Source: Magnetospirillum sp. UT-4
GTDB taxonomy: Bacteria > Pseudomonadota > Alphaproteobacteria > Rhodospirillales > Magnetospirillaceae
DNA: 64,000 bases
Direction: 5' to 3'
Assembly (NCBI RefSeq): GCF_902729435.1
Contig: NZ_CACVCG010000034.1
Coordinates: 20,464 to 84,463 of the forward strand
Part shown: piece by piece, positions 53,784-64,000 of the stretch
Numbering within the stretch: the first letter of the stretch is position 1
Layout: each line of letters begins with the position of its first letter
Program-made: the position numbers and the translations under genes
Notes under the pieces: generated by a model
Databases searched by the model: none
Told to the model about the DNA's origin: nothing
The model's input: only the letters and a program-made list of their open reading frames with translations

Positions 53784-54754
53784 GGCCCGCGCCGGTGCCA
53801 GGAGGTGAGCAACTGGCGCTCTCCCGCCCCGCCGCCGACCATCAGGGTCTGGGTCCGTTCATGGGTGGCGGTGCGTTCGATGCCTTCGAACAGCAGGCCG
53901 GTGGTGATGCCGGTGGCACAGAAGGTGACGTCGTCGGAGCGCACCAGATCGTCGACGCTCCACCAGCGGTCGAGGTCCATGCCGGCGGTCTCGACGGCGC
54001 GACGCTCGGTGGCCAGCTGGGGGTCGATGCGGGCGCTGAACTCGCCGCCCAGCACCTTGATGGCGCAGGCCGACAGCATGCCCTCGGGGCAGCCGCCGGT
54101 GCCCATCAGGGCGTCGATGCCCGAGCCCGGGATGGCCGCCATCAGGGCGCCGGCGACGTCGCCGGCGGGGTAGAGGGCGACGCGGGCGCCGGTGGCGTGG
54201 ATGCGCTCGACCAGGTCGCGGTGGCGCGGCTTCTCCAGCACGTAGACGGTCAGGTCCTCGACCGGCTTGCCCAGGCACTGGGCCAGCATGGCCATCTTCG
54301 CCTCGACCGCGGCGGCCGGGTCGATGCGGCCCTTGGCGGCCGGCGGCGCCACGAACTTCTCCATGTAGAAGGCGGGGCCGGGATCGAACAGGCTGCCGGC
54401 CGGGGCCACGGCGATGCAGGCCATGGCGTTGGTCATGCCCTTGGCGAGGAAGCTGGTGCCCTCGACCGGGTCGGCGGCGATGTCCCACAGCGGGATGCGC
54501 CCGGGATCGCCGAAGCGCTGGCCGTGATAGAGCTGGCTGGTCTCGGAGCGCGGACCCTCGCCGATCAGCACCTGGCCGTCGAAGCCCAGGGCGGTCAGCT
54601 CGGCCTCCATGGCGGCGATGGCGGCGGCGTCGCCCTGCGACTTGTCGCCGCGGCCGATCCAGGCATAGGCCGCGCGCGCGGCAGCCTCGGTCGCCCGGCG
54701 CAGATCGTATGCGCAGAGCGACTGGCCTGCACGGACGTCGCGCAGCTCGGTCAT
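53780..54754 (-). CDS. glpX: Class II fructose-1,6-bisphosphatase, GlpX type
   Basis: GlpX hydrolyses fructose-1,6-bisphosphate, and in autotrophs often sedoheptulose-1,7-bisphosphate. The 324-residue protein has the family skeleton: WIGRGDKSQGDAAAI, LIGEGPRSETSQLYHG, DIAADPVEGTSF, YMEKFVAPPAAKG, KPRHRDLVERI, GTGGCPEGMLSA and FCATGITTGLLFEG. In the second motif the usual acidic sequence (GEG-E-x-D-E-A-P-M-L) is changed, so the position matching Asp61 of the E. coli enzyme is Ser. The ATG at 54754 has a GGAG site; an ATG six codons earlier encloses that site. It is the first gene of the carbon-fixation block. Confidence 0.9.
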   Translation of the reverse strand: MTELRDVRAGQSLCAYDLRRATEAAARAAYAWIGRGDKSQGDAAAIAAMEAELTALGFDGQVLIGEGPRSETSQLYHGQRFGDPGRIPLWDIAADPVEGTSFLAKGMTNAMACIAVAPAGSLFDPGPAFYMEKFVAPPAAKGRIDPAAAVEAKMAMLAQCLGKPVEDLTVYVLEKPRHRDLVERIHATGARVALYPAGDVAGALMAAIPGSGIDALMGTGGCPEGMLSACAIKVLGGEFSARIDPQLATERRAVETAGMDLDRWWSVDDLVRSDDVTFCATGITTGLLFEGIERTATHERTQTLMVGGGAGERQLLTSWHRRGP

Positions 54755-54908
54755 TCCCGGAGGCCCTCCCATCGGCTTTGTATCATCTTTTCCTTATACT
54801 GGCGGGTAGGTGGGAGCGGCGGAACACCCACCCGGAGGTGCCGCCAAACTCTTGTGGAGGGGCGGCATCCCGCCCGAGCGGGTGGGCATAGACCATGCTG
54901 CAGTGCGG

Positions 54909-55445
54909 TCATTTCCGCTCGGGCAGCATGCGCTGCATGATATCGTCCCTCAGGATGAAGCGGTGGCGCAAGGCGGCGACCACATGGGCCACCAGCACCG
55001 CCGCCAGCAGCCAGCCGCCGATGGCGTGGGCGGCCTCGAACACCTCGTGCAGCGCGTCGTCCTTGGCCACCAGGGTGGGCAGCACCGGGCCGAACACCGA
55101 CACCGGGCGGCCGCCCGACTGCGACATCAGGATGCCGGAGACCGGCAGCGCCACCATCAGGACGTAGAGGCCGAGATGGCCCAGTCTGGCCATGGCCTGT
55201 TCCAGCGGCGGCATCGAGCCGGGCAGCTCAGGGGCGGTTGTGGCGGCGCGCCAGCTCAGCCGGACGGCCAGCAGGGCCAGGACCACCACGCCGAAGGCCT
55301 TGTGCATTCCGAACACCTGGCCGCGCAGGTCGCCCTTGGGCAGCTCCTCCATGACCAGGCCGACGGCCCAAAGGACAATGATGAGGGCCGCCATAAGCCA
55401 GTGCAGGGCGATAATGGCGGCGGGGTAGCGGGCGGGCATGGTCAT
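54909..55445 (-). CDS. Cytochrome b561 family protein
   Basis: This 178-residue di-haem membrane cytochrome has four helices. Haem-ligand histidines are in IIALHWLMAALIIVL (helix 1), FGMHKAFGVVVLALLAVRLSW (helix 2), LGHLGLYVLMVALPVSGILM and AAHAIGGWLLAAVLVAHVVAAL (helix 4). Related E. coli CybB acts as a superoxide:quinone oxidoreductase. There is no partner YceI gene beside it. It may begin its own transcript; three 11-bp direct repeats lie 52-84 bp upstream. Confidence 0.9.
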   Translation of the reverse strand: MTMPARYPAAIIALHWLMAALIIVLWAVGLVMEELPKGDLRGQVFGMHKAFGVVVLALLAVRLSWRAATTAPELPGSMPPLEQAMARLGHLGLYVLMVALPVSGILMSQSGGRPVSVFGPVLPTLVAKDDALHEVFEAAHAIGGWLLAAVLVAHVVAALRHRFILRDDIMQRMLPERK

Positions 55446-55496
55446 GGTCGGACCTCCAGGCAGGGTTGCACATGGCCGATACTGTCGCCGGTTGAA

Positions 55497-55529
55497 CCTG
55501 AACCGGGCCTGAACCGGGCCTGAACCGCC
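55497..55529. repeat. Three 11-bp direct repeats upstream of cytochrome b561
   Basis: CCTGAACCGGG is repeated at 55497 and 55508 with a third copy (one or two changes) at 55519, between the regulator stop and the cytochrome start. Spacing of one helical turn would place all copies on one face of the DNA. Confidence 0.85.
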
Positions 55530-55533
55530 CGCC

Positions 55534-56160
55534 CTACCGGCTTTCCCTGCCCTTCAGATAGAACGCCACCGCCTGGGCCCGATTGCCCACCCCCAGCTTG
55601 TCGTACAGGTTCTTGAGGTGGAACTTCACGGTGTTCAGCGAGATGTCGAGCTGGCCCGCCATCTGCTGGTTGGTCAGCCCACCCGCCAGGGCGGCCAGCA
55701 ATTCGCGTTCGCGCGGGGTGAGGCCGGCCAAGGGGTCCGAGGCCAGGCTGGAGACGTCGATGAAGGGGAATACCATGCGCCCGGCGGCCACCGCCTGGAT
55801 GGTGTCGATCAGCTGCTCGGGCGCCTCGCGCTTCGAGCAGAAGCCGGCCGCCCCCAGGGTCATGGCCTGGCGCGGCACGTCCGGGTTGGGGCTGCCGGTA
55901 TAGACGATGAGGCGCGGCATGTCGGTCTTGCCGCGCAGCGCCTGCAGCACGCCCCGGCCATCCAGGTAGGGCATTTCCCAGCCGATGATGCCGACGTCGA
56001 AGGCCAGCCGCTCGACCGCTTCCAGGAACCGCTCGCCGTCATCGGTGACGGCGACCAGGCAGAACCGCTCGTCGCCGGCGAACAGCTTGACCAGGCTGCT
56101 CTGCAACAACGGGTTTTTCTCGGCGATCACGATATCGATCGGTCTCTGTTGGACGCCCAT
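55534..56160 (-). CDS. LuxR/NarL-type regulator with an atypical receiver domain
   Basis: The 208-residue protein has a receiver-like domain (about 8-125) and a LuxR helix-turn-helix (about 143-200; LTPRERELLAALAGGLTNQQ, LDISLNTVKFHLKNLYDKL). In the receiver the phospho-acceptor position is Gly (VGIIGWEMPYLDG, where families have D in LLD-x-x-M-P). The acidic pair is E-K (VIAEKNPLLQ), while the Thr (VYTGSP) and Lys (CSKREAPEQL) are kept. It is therefore unlikely to be switched by Asp phosphorylation. It is leftward, 88 bp upstream of cytochrome b561. No histidine kinase is adjacent. Confidence 0.9.
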   Translation of the reverse strand: MGVQQRPIDIVIAEKNPLLQSSLVKLFAGDERFCLVAVTDDGERFLEAVERLAFDVGIIGWEMPYLDGRGVLQALRGKTDMPRLIVYTGSPNPDVPRQAMTLGAAGFCSKREAPEQLIDTIQAVAAGRMVFPFIDVSSLASDPLAGLTPRERELLAALAGGLTNQQMAGQLDISLNTVKFHLKNLYDKLGVGNRAQAVAFYLKGRESR

Positions 56161-56339
56161 GATGTGGTCTTTCGTTGCCCGGCAGTCCCAATGACCCCAC
56201 CCGGGAGAAGGTGATAATACCGTGTATCAGAAAAACCGCAAATAAAAAGAGTAGGTTTTTCCCTACCCTTGCACTGCAGCATAACCCCGATTCCGCCCGA
56301 AAGCGTGGGAAACCGGGCCTTTGCGCGTTGATGGCGGGG

Positions 56340-58448
56340 TCATAATTCTATCGGGCGTTCAAGAATCGCCGCCAGCTCGGCGGCCGGCACCGGCGGGCAG
56401 AGCACATAGCCCTGGATGCCGTCGCATCCCAACTGGCGCAGCAAAGCCACCTGGTCGCGGGTCTCCACCCCCTCGGCGATGATGCGCCGCTTCAGCGTGC
56501 GGCCCATGGAGATGATGGTGCGGACCAGTTCGACGCTGTCGGGGTCGGTGGCGACATCGGCGATGAAGGTGCGGTCGATCTTCACCGAATCGAGCGGGAA
56601 ACGCTTGATCACCGACAGCGAGGAATAGCCGGTGCCGAAATCGTCCATGGCCAGGCGGATGCCCATGGCCGACAGGCGATTGAGGACGGCGACCGCGTGG
56701 TCGGCGTCGTTCATCACCATGCCTTCGGTGATCTCGAATTCCAGCGCCGCGGCGCCGACGCCGTTGCGGGCCAGGGTGCGCTCCACCAGTTCGACGAAGC
56801 CGGGGGCGCGCAGCTGGCGCACCGACAGGTTGATGGCGATGCGTGGACGGTTGGCCATGCCGCTGTCCTGCCACGAGCGGTATTGCCGGCAGGCGGCATC
56901 GATGGCCCATTCGCCGACCCGCCCCATCAGGCCGGATTCCTCCAGCACCGGGATGAACTTGGCCGGCGGCACGGTGCCCAGCTCGGCGGCCTGCCACCGC
57001 AGCAGCGCCTCGACTCCGTCGATGCGGCCGCTGGCCAGGTCCAGCTTGGGCTGGAAGTGCAGCCGCAGCTCGTCGCGCTCCAGCGCCTTCAGCAGGCCGG
57101 TCTTGATGGCCAGGCGCTCCTCGACGGCGGCGTTCATGTCGGCGGTGAAGAACTGGAAATTGGCCTTGCCGTGTTCCTTGGCCCGGTACATGGCGGCGTC
57201 GGCGTATTTCAGCATGGTCGGCGCGTCGGTGGCGTCGTCGGGAAAGACGGTGATGCCGATGGAGGCCGACACGAAGGCCTCGCGCCCGGCCAGCTCGAAA
57301 GGGCGGCGCAGGGAATCGAGGATGCGGCCGGCGACCAGCGGGGCGTGCTGGTAGATTCCCAGATTGGGCATCAGCACGGTGAATTCGTCGCCGCCCAGGC
57401 GCGCCACGGTGTCGCCCGAGCGGATGCAGGCGCCCAGGCGCCGCCCCGCCTCCTGCAGCAGCAGGTCGCCCATGTCGTGGCCCAGGGTGTCGTTGACCAG
57501 CTTGAAGCCGTCGAGATCGACGAACATCAGCCCGACCATCTGGCGCGAGCGCTCGGCCTGGCTGACCGCCTGGGCCAGGCGGTCGATGAACAGCGCCCGG
57601 TTGGGCAGGCCGGTGAGCTGGTCGTGGGTGGCCTGGCGGCGGATGCGCTCCTCGTCCAGCTTGCGCTGGGTGATGTCCGAGAACACCACCACGTATTGCA
57701 GCACCTGGCCCTGGTCGTCGCGCAGGGTGGACACGCCGACCCGCTGGGCGAAGGCCTCGCCGTCCTTGCGCCGGCTCCACGCTTCGCCCTGCCAGCGGCC
57801 CGCGGTGGTGGCGCTGTCGAACATCAGCATCATCGCCTGGGCTTCGTCGTCGGGCTCGGGCCGGGCCAGCTGCGGCGGCTTGCGGCCCATCACCTCGGAG
57901 GTCGACCAGCCGGTGATCTCGGTATAGGCGGGGTTCACGGCGGTGATGCGCAGATCCGGCCCCAGCACCATGATCCCTTCCGAGGCCACCTCGAGCACCC
58001 GTGCCGACAGGTCGTTGCGCCGGGCATGCTCGGCCAGGGTGCGGATGCGCTCGTCGAGCAGGGCGACGGCGCCGGCCAGCTGCTCGGCGCCGGCGGGGGC
58101 GTGGCCGAGGTCGTGGGCCGCCACCACCATCCGGCCGTCGCCGGCGGCGCGCACCACCACCATGGCGACCAATGCGGAGCCATCGGCGCGACGCAGCTTG
58201 AGCGGCATGCCGCCGGCGACGCCGGCAAGGCGGTCGAAATCCACATCGGGGCCGTGGTCGGGATGGATGAATTCGGCGAAAGGCCGCCCGGCCAGATCCG
58301 ACCAGGGTGCCCCCAGCAGCGCCGCCCCGGCGCTGTTGATCCAGTGGATACGCTCATCGGCGCAGACGCACAGAAGGTCCATGGCCGCTTCGGCCAGAAG
58401 CTGGAACTCCAACCCGTCGGCGCTGGCGACCGCGTGCCTTGCCGTCAT
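56340..58448 (-). CDS. PAS-PAS-GGDEF-EAL cyclic-di-GMP protein
   Basis: This 702-residue soluble protein has two PAS domains (about 12-115 and 150-270; ITAVNPAYTEITGWSTSEVMG is typical), a GGDEF domain (about 275-440) with an intact GGDEF active site, and an EAL domain (about 450-700). The EAL domain keeps VEALLRW, INLSVRQL, FEITEGMVM, MDDFGTGYSSL, SVKIDRTFI, IIAEGVET and GCDGIQGYVL. Both domains look catalytically competent. The ligand of the PAS domains is unknown. It is transcribed alone; about 180 bp separate it from the LuxR-type gene. Confidence 0.95.
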   Translation of the reverse strand: MTARHAVASADGLEFQLLAEAAMDLLCVCADERIHWINSAGAALLGAPWSDLAGRPFAEFIHPDHGPDVDFDRLAGVAGGMPLKLRRADGSALVAMVVVRAAGDGRMVVAAHDLGHAPAGAEQLAGAVALLDERIRTLAEHARRNDLSARVLEVASEGIMVLGPDLRITAVNPAYTEITGWSTSEVMGRKPPQLARPEPDDEAQAMMLMFDSATTAGRWQGEAWSRRKDGEAFAQRVGVSTLRDDQGQVLQYVVVFSDITQRKLDEERIRRQATHDQLTGLPNRALFIDRLAQAVSQAERSRQMVGLMFVDLDGFKLVNDTLGHDMGDLLLQEAGRRLGACIRSGDTVARLGGDEFTVLMPNLGIYQHAPLVAGRILDSLRRPFELAGREAFVSASIGITVFPDDATDAPTMLKYADAAMYRAKEHGKANFQFFTADMNAAVEERLAIKTGLLKALERDELRLHFQPKLDLASGRIDGVEALLRWQAAELGTVPPAKFIPVLEESGLMGRVGEWAIDAACRQYRSWQDSGMANRPRIAINLSVRQLRAPGFVELVERTLARNGVGAAALEFEITEGMVMNDADHAVAVLNRLSAMGIRLAMDDFGTGYSSLSVIKRFPLDSVKIDRTFIADVATDPDSVELVRTIISMGRTLKRRIIAEGVETRDQVALLRQLGCDGIQGYVLCPPVPAAELAAILERPIEL

Positions 58449-58534
58449 TCCCCGTGATCCTTAACGGCGCATCACTCCGTCCACCAGCTTAGCCCAAAGG
58501 CCGGCGCGGCGAAACAGGCTGCGGACGGGAAGAC

Positions 58535-59269
58535 TCAGTTGAACAGCAGGGAATCGAGGCCGCCCTGGTGCGACTGGCGCGGGCCGAAGGCGGCCTGGGC
58601 GACCTTGACCATGGCGGCGGCGCCATGGCCGATATCGGCCTTCACCGGCTCGGCGATGTCGGCCTTCACCGGCTCGGCGATTTCGGCGGCGACGGCGGCG
58701 GCCGCCGGCGCGGCGGTTTCGGCCTTGGCGGCCTCGACCACCGCCGGCGCGGTGGCGGCCGGGGCGGGCTCGACGACGGCGGCGGCGTGGACCAGCGGCC
58801 GGGACGTCGCCTTCGGCTTGGGATTGTAGACGAAGCCGCTGGTGCGATAGACCCGGTGGCCGAAATCGTTGGCCGGATGGTACCACACCCGCACCTGGCT
58901 CCAGTCGCCCTTGGGCGACACGTCCATCACCGGGACCGCCTGGCTGATCTCGCCGCGGCCGCGGCTGCGGGCGGGCGCCCAGTTGGCGTGATCGACCATG
59001 ATGATGCGGCTGGTCACCACCCGGTTGACCACCGAAACGTGGCCGTGGCGCATGCTGCCCTGGCGGTTGAACACCATGACCGCCCCTTCGCGCGGGGCGG
59101 AGCCGCGGTCATAGAGGCCGGCGGCGGCGTTCCACCAACGCCAGGCGTCGCCCTTGAGGGCTATGCCGGAGGCTTCACGGGCGTAGGGTACGCACTGCAG
59201 GGCCGAAGCCGGAACCGACGTCGTGACCAACGCCAGCACGGAAGCGAGCAGCAGCAGCAGCGTCCTCAT
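58535..59269 (-). CDS. Exported CHAP-domain protein
   Basis: CHAP domains are Cys-His peptidases or amidases that cut peptidoglycan. The 244-residue protein has a signal peptide (MRTLLLLLASVLALVTTSVP, cleaved near ASA). The CHAP domain (about 24-130) has its Cys in LQCVPYAREASGI, the His in GHVSVVNRVV and a conserved DHANWAP (Asn/Asp). A Pro/Ala-rich C-terminal tail follows that contains a short direct repeat (AEPVKADI twice). The ATG at 59269 has GGGAGGG upstream. It could be a cell-wall enzyme; the substrate bond is not predictable. Confidence 0.9.
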   Translation of the reverse strand: MRTLLLLLASVLALVTTSVPASALQCVPYAREASGIALKGDAWRWWNAAAGLYDRGSAPREGAVMVFNRQGSMRHGHVSVVNRVVTSRIIMVDHANWAPARSRGRGEISQAVPVMDVSPKGDWSQVRVWYHPANDFGHRVYRTSGFVYNPKPKATSRPLVHAAAVVEPAPAATAPAVVEAAKAETAAPAAAAVAAEIAEPVKADIAEPVKADIGHGAAAMVKVAQAAFGPRQSHQGGLDSLLFN

Positions 59270-59475
59270 CCCGTTCCCTCCCATTATCGTTTGAAGCGAT
59301 AGTGTCGATGAAGAAAGTTGATGGCAAGCCTTTTATCTAATTTTTAGTAACTTTCGTGGGGGCATCGGGTGGCCGGAGGGGGGCATTCGGCGCTCACCTT
59401 TCGGGGGGGGCTTTCGGAGGCAAGCACCTTGCGGCTATGATCCCGGCCCACGGGACAGCCGGATCGGAGGTGGCG

Positions 59476-60444
59476 GTGAAGGGGGTGGCAACGGTCGCGG
59501 CGGCGCTGCTGGTGATGGGAGCGGCCGTCCAGGCCCCGGCCGCTTCGGCCGAGCGCAAGACCCTGGTGGTGGCGTCGGGCGAGGTGACCGGGACCTATTA
59601 TCCCGCCGCCGGCGCGCTGTGCCGGGTGGTCAACAAGGAGCGGCCGCACGGCATGTCCTGCGCCGTCACGCCGTCCATGGGGTCGGCCGCCAATGTCGAG
59701 GCGCTGCGCAGCGGCGACGCCGACTTCGCCATCCTGCAGTCGCGGGCGGCACAACTGGCGGTGTCCGGCTCGGAGGGTTTCAAGGCGGCGGGGCCGTTCC
59801 CCGATCTGCGCGCGGTGATGAGCCTGCACGGCGAATCGGTAGCGGTGGTCGCCCGCCAGGCGGCCGAGATCAAGTCGCTGGCCGACCTCAAGGGCAAGCG
59901 GGTGAATGTGGGCCGGACGGGGTCGTTCCAGCGCGCCATGGCCGAGTACACCCTGGAGGCGGCCGGCCTGTCCGAGGGCGATTTCGCCGCCTCGGTGGAG
60001 CTGGACCTGGCCGAGGTGGCGTCCGAATTGTGCGAAGGCAACATCGATGCCGCCTTCGTCTCCGGCATCCATCCCATGGCGGAGGTCGAGGCGGCCATCG
60101 AGGGCTGCGACGCCCAGCTGGTGCCGGTCAAGGCCAAGCCCATGGAGGTCAACCTGCGCAGGATGGGCTGGCTCAGCCCCGCCACCCTCGGCAAGGGCAC
60201 CTATGACGGCATCGACGGCGACCTCGCCACCCTGCAGCTCAAGGCGGTGCTGGTGGCCACCACCCGCCTGGCGCCCGACGACGTCCACGACCTGCTGAAG
60301 GCGGTCCACGCCAATTTCGGCGCCTTCACCCGCCTGCATCCGGTGCTGAAGGGCCTGGGCAAGGCCGCCACCGCCCGCGACGGCATCGCCATCAAGCTGC
60401 ATGACGGCGCCGACCGGTTCTACGGCGAGACCCGGCTGAAATAA
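59476..60444 (+). CDS. TAXI family TRAP transporter solute-binding protein
   Basis: This 322-residue periplasmic protein has a signal peptide (KGVATVAAALLVMGAAVQAP, cleaved after ASA). The TAXI signatures are VASGEVTGTYYPAAGALCRV and TPSMGSAANVEALRSGDADF, with LKGKRVNVGRTGSFQRAMAE in the second lobe. The start is the GTG at 59476, which has GGAGGTGG 2-9 nt upstream; longer frames use sequence with no coding pattern. The ligand is unknown (family members bind glutamate-like acids). The TRAP membrane genes are not adjacent, so it is an orphan binding protein. Confidence 0.9.
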   Translation: MKGVATVAAALLVMGAAVQAPAASAERKTLVVASGEVTGTYYPAAGALCRVVNKERPHGMSCAVTPSMGSAANVEALRSGDADFAILQSRAAQLAVSGSEGFKAAGPFPDLRAVMSLHGESVAVVARQAAEIKSLADLKGKRVNVGRTGSFQRAMAEYTLEAAGLSEGDFAASVELDLAEVASELCEGNIDAAFVSGIHPMAEVEAAIEGCDAQLVPVKAKPMEVNLRRMGWLSPATLGKGTYDGIDGDLATLQLKAVLVATTRLAPDDVHDLLKAVHANFGAFTRLHPVLKGLGKAATARDGIAIKLHDGADRFYGETRLK

Positions 60445-60477
60445 AGCGCCCGTCACACCTTCTCCACTGTGCCCGTA

Positions 60478-60600
60478 GCCTCATCCTGAGGAGCCCCCCT
60501 TGGGGGGGCGTCTCGAAGGACGAGGCGGGCCAACGACCGGCGATGTGCGACGGGCCGCGCCCTCGAGACGGCCGCGGGCGCGGCCTCCTCAGGGTGAGGC
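60478..60600. repeat. BIME-like inverted repeat pair, second locus
   Basis: Copy C (60478-60525) matches the fba-rpe repeats closely; the inverted copy D (60554-60600) is more diverged. It lies between the TAXI gene and the convergent cytochrome c gene. Confidence 0.9.
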
Positions 60601-60623
60601 CCGAAGGGGACGGGGGAGACCGC

Positions 60624-60659
60624 AAACGAAAACGCCGCCGCCCGGTGGGGCGGCGGCGT
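60624..60659 (-). terminator. Intrinsic terminator of the cytochrome c gene
   Basis: On the minus strand a 12-bp perfect stem (ACGCCGCCGCCC/GGGCGGCGGCGT) with a 4-nt loop is followed by TTTCGTTT, 24 nt after the stop codon. Confidence 0.9.
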
Positions 60660-60682
60660 CGCTTCGGTCGGTGACCGGAAGC

Positions 60683-61036
60683 CTACTTGAGGGTCTTCAG
60701 GTAGTCGATGACCGCCTTGACGTCCTCGGGCTTCTTCAGGCCGGCGAAGGCCATCTTGTTGCCCGGGATGGTGCCCTTGGGGTCGGCCAGGTACTTGGCC
60801 AGGGTGGCCTCGTCCCAGGTCAGGCCGGACGCCAGGTGCGGCGCGGAATACTTGAAGCCGGCAACCGCGCCGGCCTTGGTGCCGAACACGCCGGCCAGGG
60901 ACGGGCCGACGCCGTTCTTGCCGGCCTCGACCTTGTGGCAGGCCTTGCACTGGTTGAAGGCGGCCGGGGCGTCGGCGGCCGAAGCGGCGACGGGGGCGAG
61001 CAGCGCGGCGGCAACGGCCAGAACGATCTTCTTCAT
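60683..61036 (-). CDS. Class I cytochrome c (cytochrome c2-like)
   Basis: This 117-residue periplasmic electron carrier has a signal peptide (KKIVLAVAAALLAPVAASA), the single haem site CKACH (about residues 30-34) and the sixth ligand Met in GNKMAFAGLKKPED. The length matches small c2/c-550 cytochromes. Two adjacent ATG codons occur (61039 and 61036); the second has GGGAG at better spacing. The gene has its own terminator. Its redox partners are not in the window. Confidence 0.94.
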   Translation of the reverse strand: MKKIVLAVAAALLAPVAASAADAPAAFNQCKACHKVEAGKNGVGPSLAGVFGTKAGAVAGFKYSAPHLASGLTWDEATLAKYLADPKGTIPGNKMAFAGLKKPEDVKAVIDYLKTLK

Positions 61037-61326
61037 CATGATCTCCCAGTTGGTCTTCTTCAGGGTTTGGAACCGAACGCGATACCCTCGACGCCGGCCC
61101 AAGGCGGCGACCTCGTCGCCGTTCCAGTGTCCAGGGTAGAAAAACTCCGTGGCGGAATTAGGACCGATCCTGCCAAAAACGTGGCCGGCCACCCCGTCCG
61201 CGCGCGCATTATCGTGCAGGTTTTCTCATTTCGCAACCGCGGCCCCGCAGGAACGGTGCAGAAATCCGCCGCCTCGCCCCGCCGGGGAGGTTTGAGCCCG
61301 CCCGCCGGATGGGGTATGACGCGGGG

Positions 61327-63820
<2,494 letters not shown>

Positions 63821-63843
<23 letters not shown>

Positions 63844-63951
63844 GTTTCGCGCCTGCGGCGCGGGCGGGCGAAGCCGCGCACAAAATAGGTTTCGCGCCTG
63901 CGGCGCGGGCGGGCGAAGCCGCGCACAAAATAGGTTTCGCGCCTGCGGCGC
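63821..63951. repeat. Three 45-bp tandem repeats covering the hrpB 3' end
   Basis: Units start at 63821, 63866 and 63911, each beginning GGGCGAAGCCGCGCACAAAA then TAG. The first unit encodes the end of HrpB including its stop codon; the others are non-coding copies. The period is a multiple of three, so the stop recurs in frame. Confidence 0.95.
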
Positions 63952-64000
63952 CTCATTTCCTCGTCATCGCCGGGCTTGACCCACTTCTGTCCGGTTTATT

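Overview
The window is a GC-rich (roughly two-thirds G+C), densely coded chromosomal segment from an alphaproteobacterium. Gene content and order (lptF-lptD-surA-pdxA-rsmA, SinR-like XRE regulator, P-II protein, pst-phoU-phoB, Calvin-cycle block, abundant PAS/EAL/GGDEF and chemoreceptor-type signalling) fit the Rhodospirillales, most likely a Magnetospirillum-like organism. That assignment is inference from gene order and protein style; no rRNA, tRNA or magnetosome gene is present to prove it.

Layout. 1-3.5 kb: a cytidylate-kinase-like protein facing a large Pro-Glu-Pro-Thr repeat protein. 3.6-10.5 kb: a leftward envelope/housekeeping operon lptF-lptD-surA-pdxA-rsmA, with LptD carrying an unusual repeat-bearing N-terminus and lptG missing from its usual place. 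10.6-13.4 kb: acyl-CoA dehydrogenase and a flippase-like membrane protein. 13.5-16.1 kb: a divergent AmmeMemoRadiSam pair (radical SAM enzyme versus a fused Memo-AMMECR1 protein), a conserved system of unsettled function. 16.3-21.8 kb: FadL-type porin, Sua5-type tRNA threonylcarbamoylation enzyme, glycolate/lactate-type FAD dehydrogenase, and an EAL protein.

21.8-25.3 kb is the one clearly accessory stretch. It holds a truncated type I secretion ABC gene, a 31-bp inverted repeat, a GNAT acetyltransferase, an unrecognised exported protein, and a small gene split by a RAYT-type transposase element whose ends are 20-bp inverted repeats. The secretion pseudogene breaks off at a diverged copy of that same repeat.

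25.4-43 kb: pepA, holC, a sensor kinase, an ABC-F ATPase, ndk, an XRE regulator, a FieF-like metal exporter, pdxH, a glycine-zipper lipoprotein, a DnaJ-family protein, a giant CheB-CheR-PAS-kinase, recQ and a P-II protein whose leader holds three tandem 29-bp palindromic repeats. 42.4-48.6 kb: the phosphate operon pstS-pstC-pstA-pstB-phoU-phoB, read leftward from a Pho-box promoter to a clear intrinsic terminator, without phoR. 48.8-54.8 kb: a leftward carbon-fixation block glpX-prk-tkt-fba-rpe that regenerates ribulose-1,5-bisphosphate; RuBisCO and cbbR are not in the window. 54.9-64 kb: cytochrome b561, an atypical LuxR-type regulator lacking the phospho-acceptor Asp, a PAS-GGDEF-EAL protein, a CHAP-domain protein, a TAXI-type binding protein, a small cytochrome c and HrpB, whose 3' end is triplicated as a 45-bp tandem repeat.

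Palindromic intergenic repeats (REP/BIME-like) punctuate the window. Several sit where they could affect expression: one hairpin contains the holC ribosome-binding site, one pair lies between fba and rpe, and one hairpin lies between pstS and pstC.
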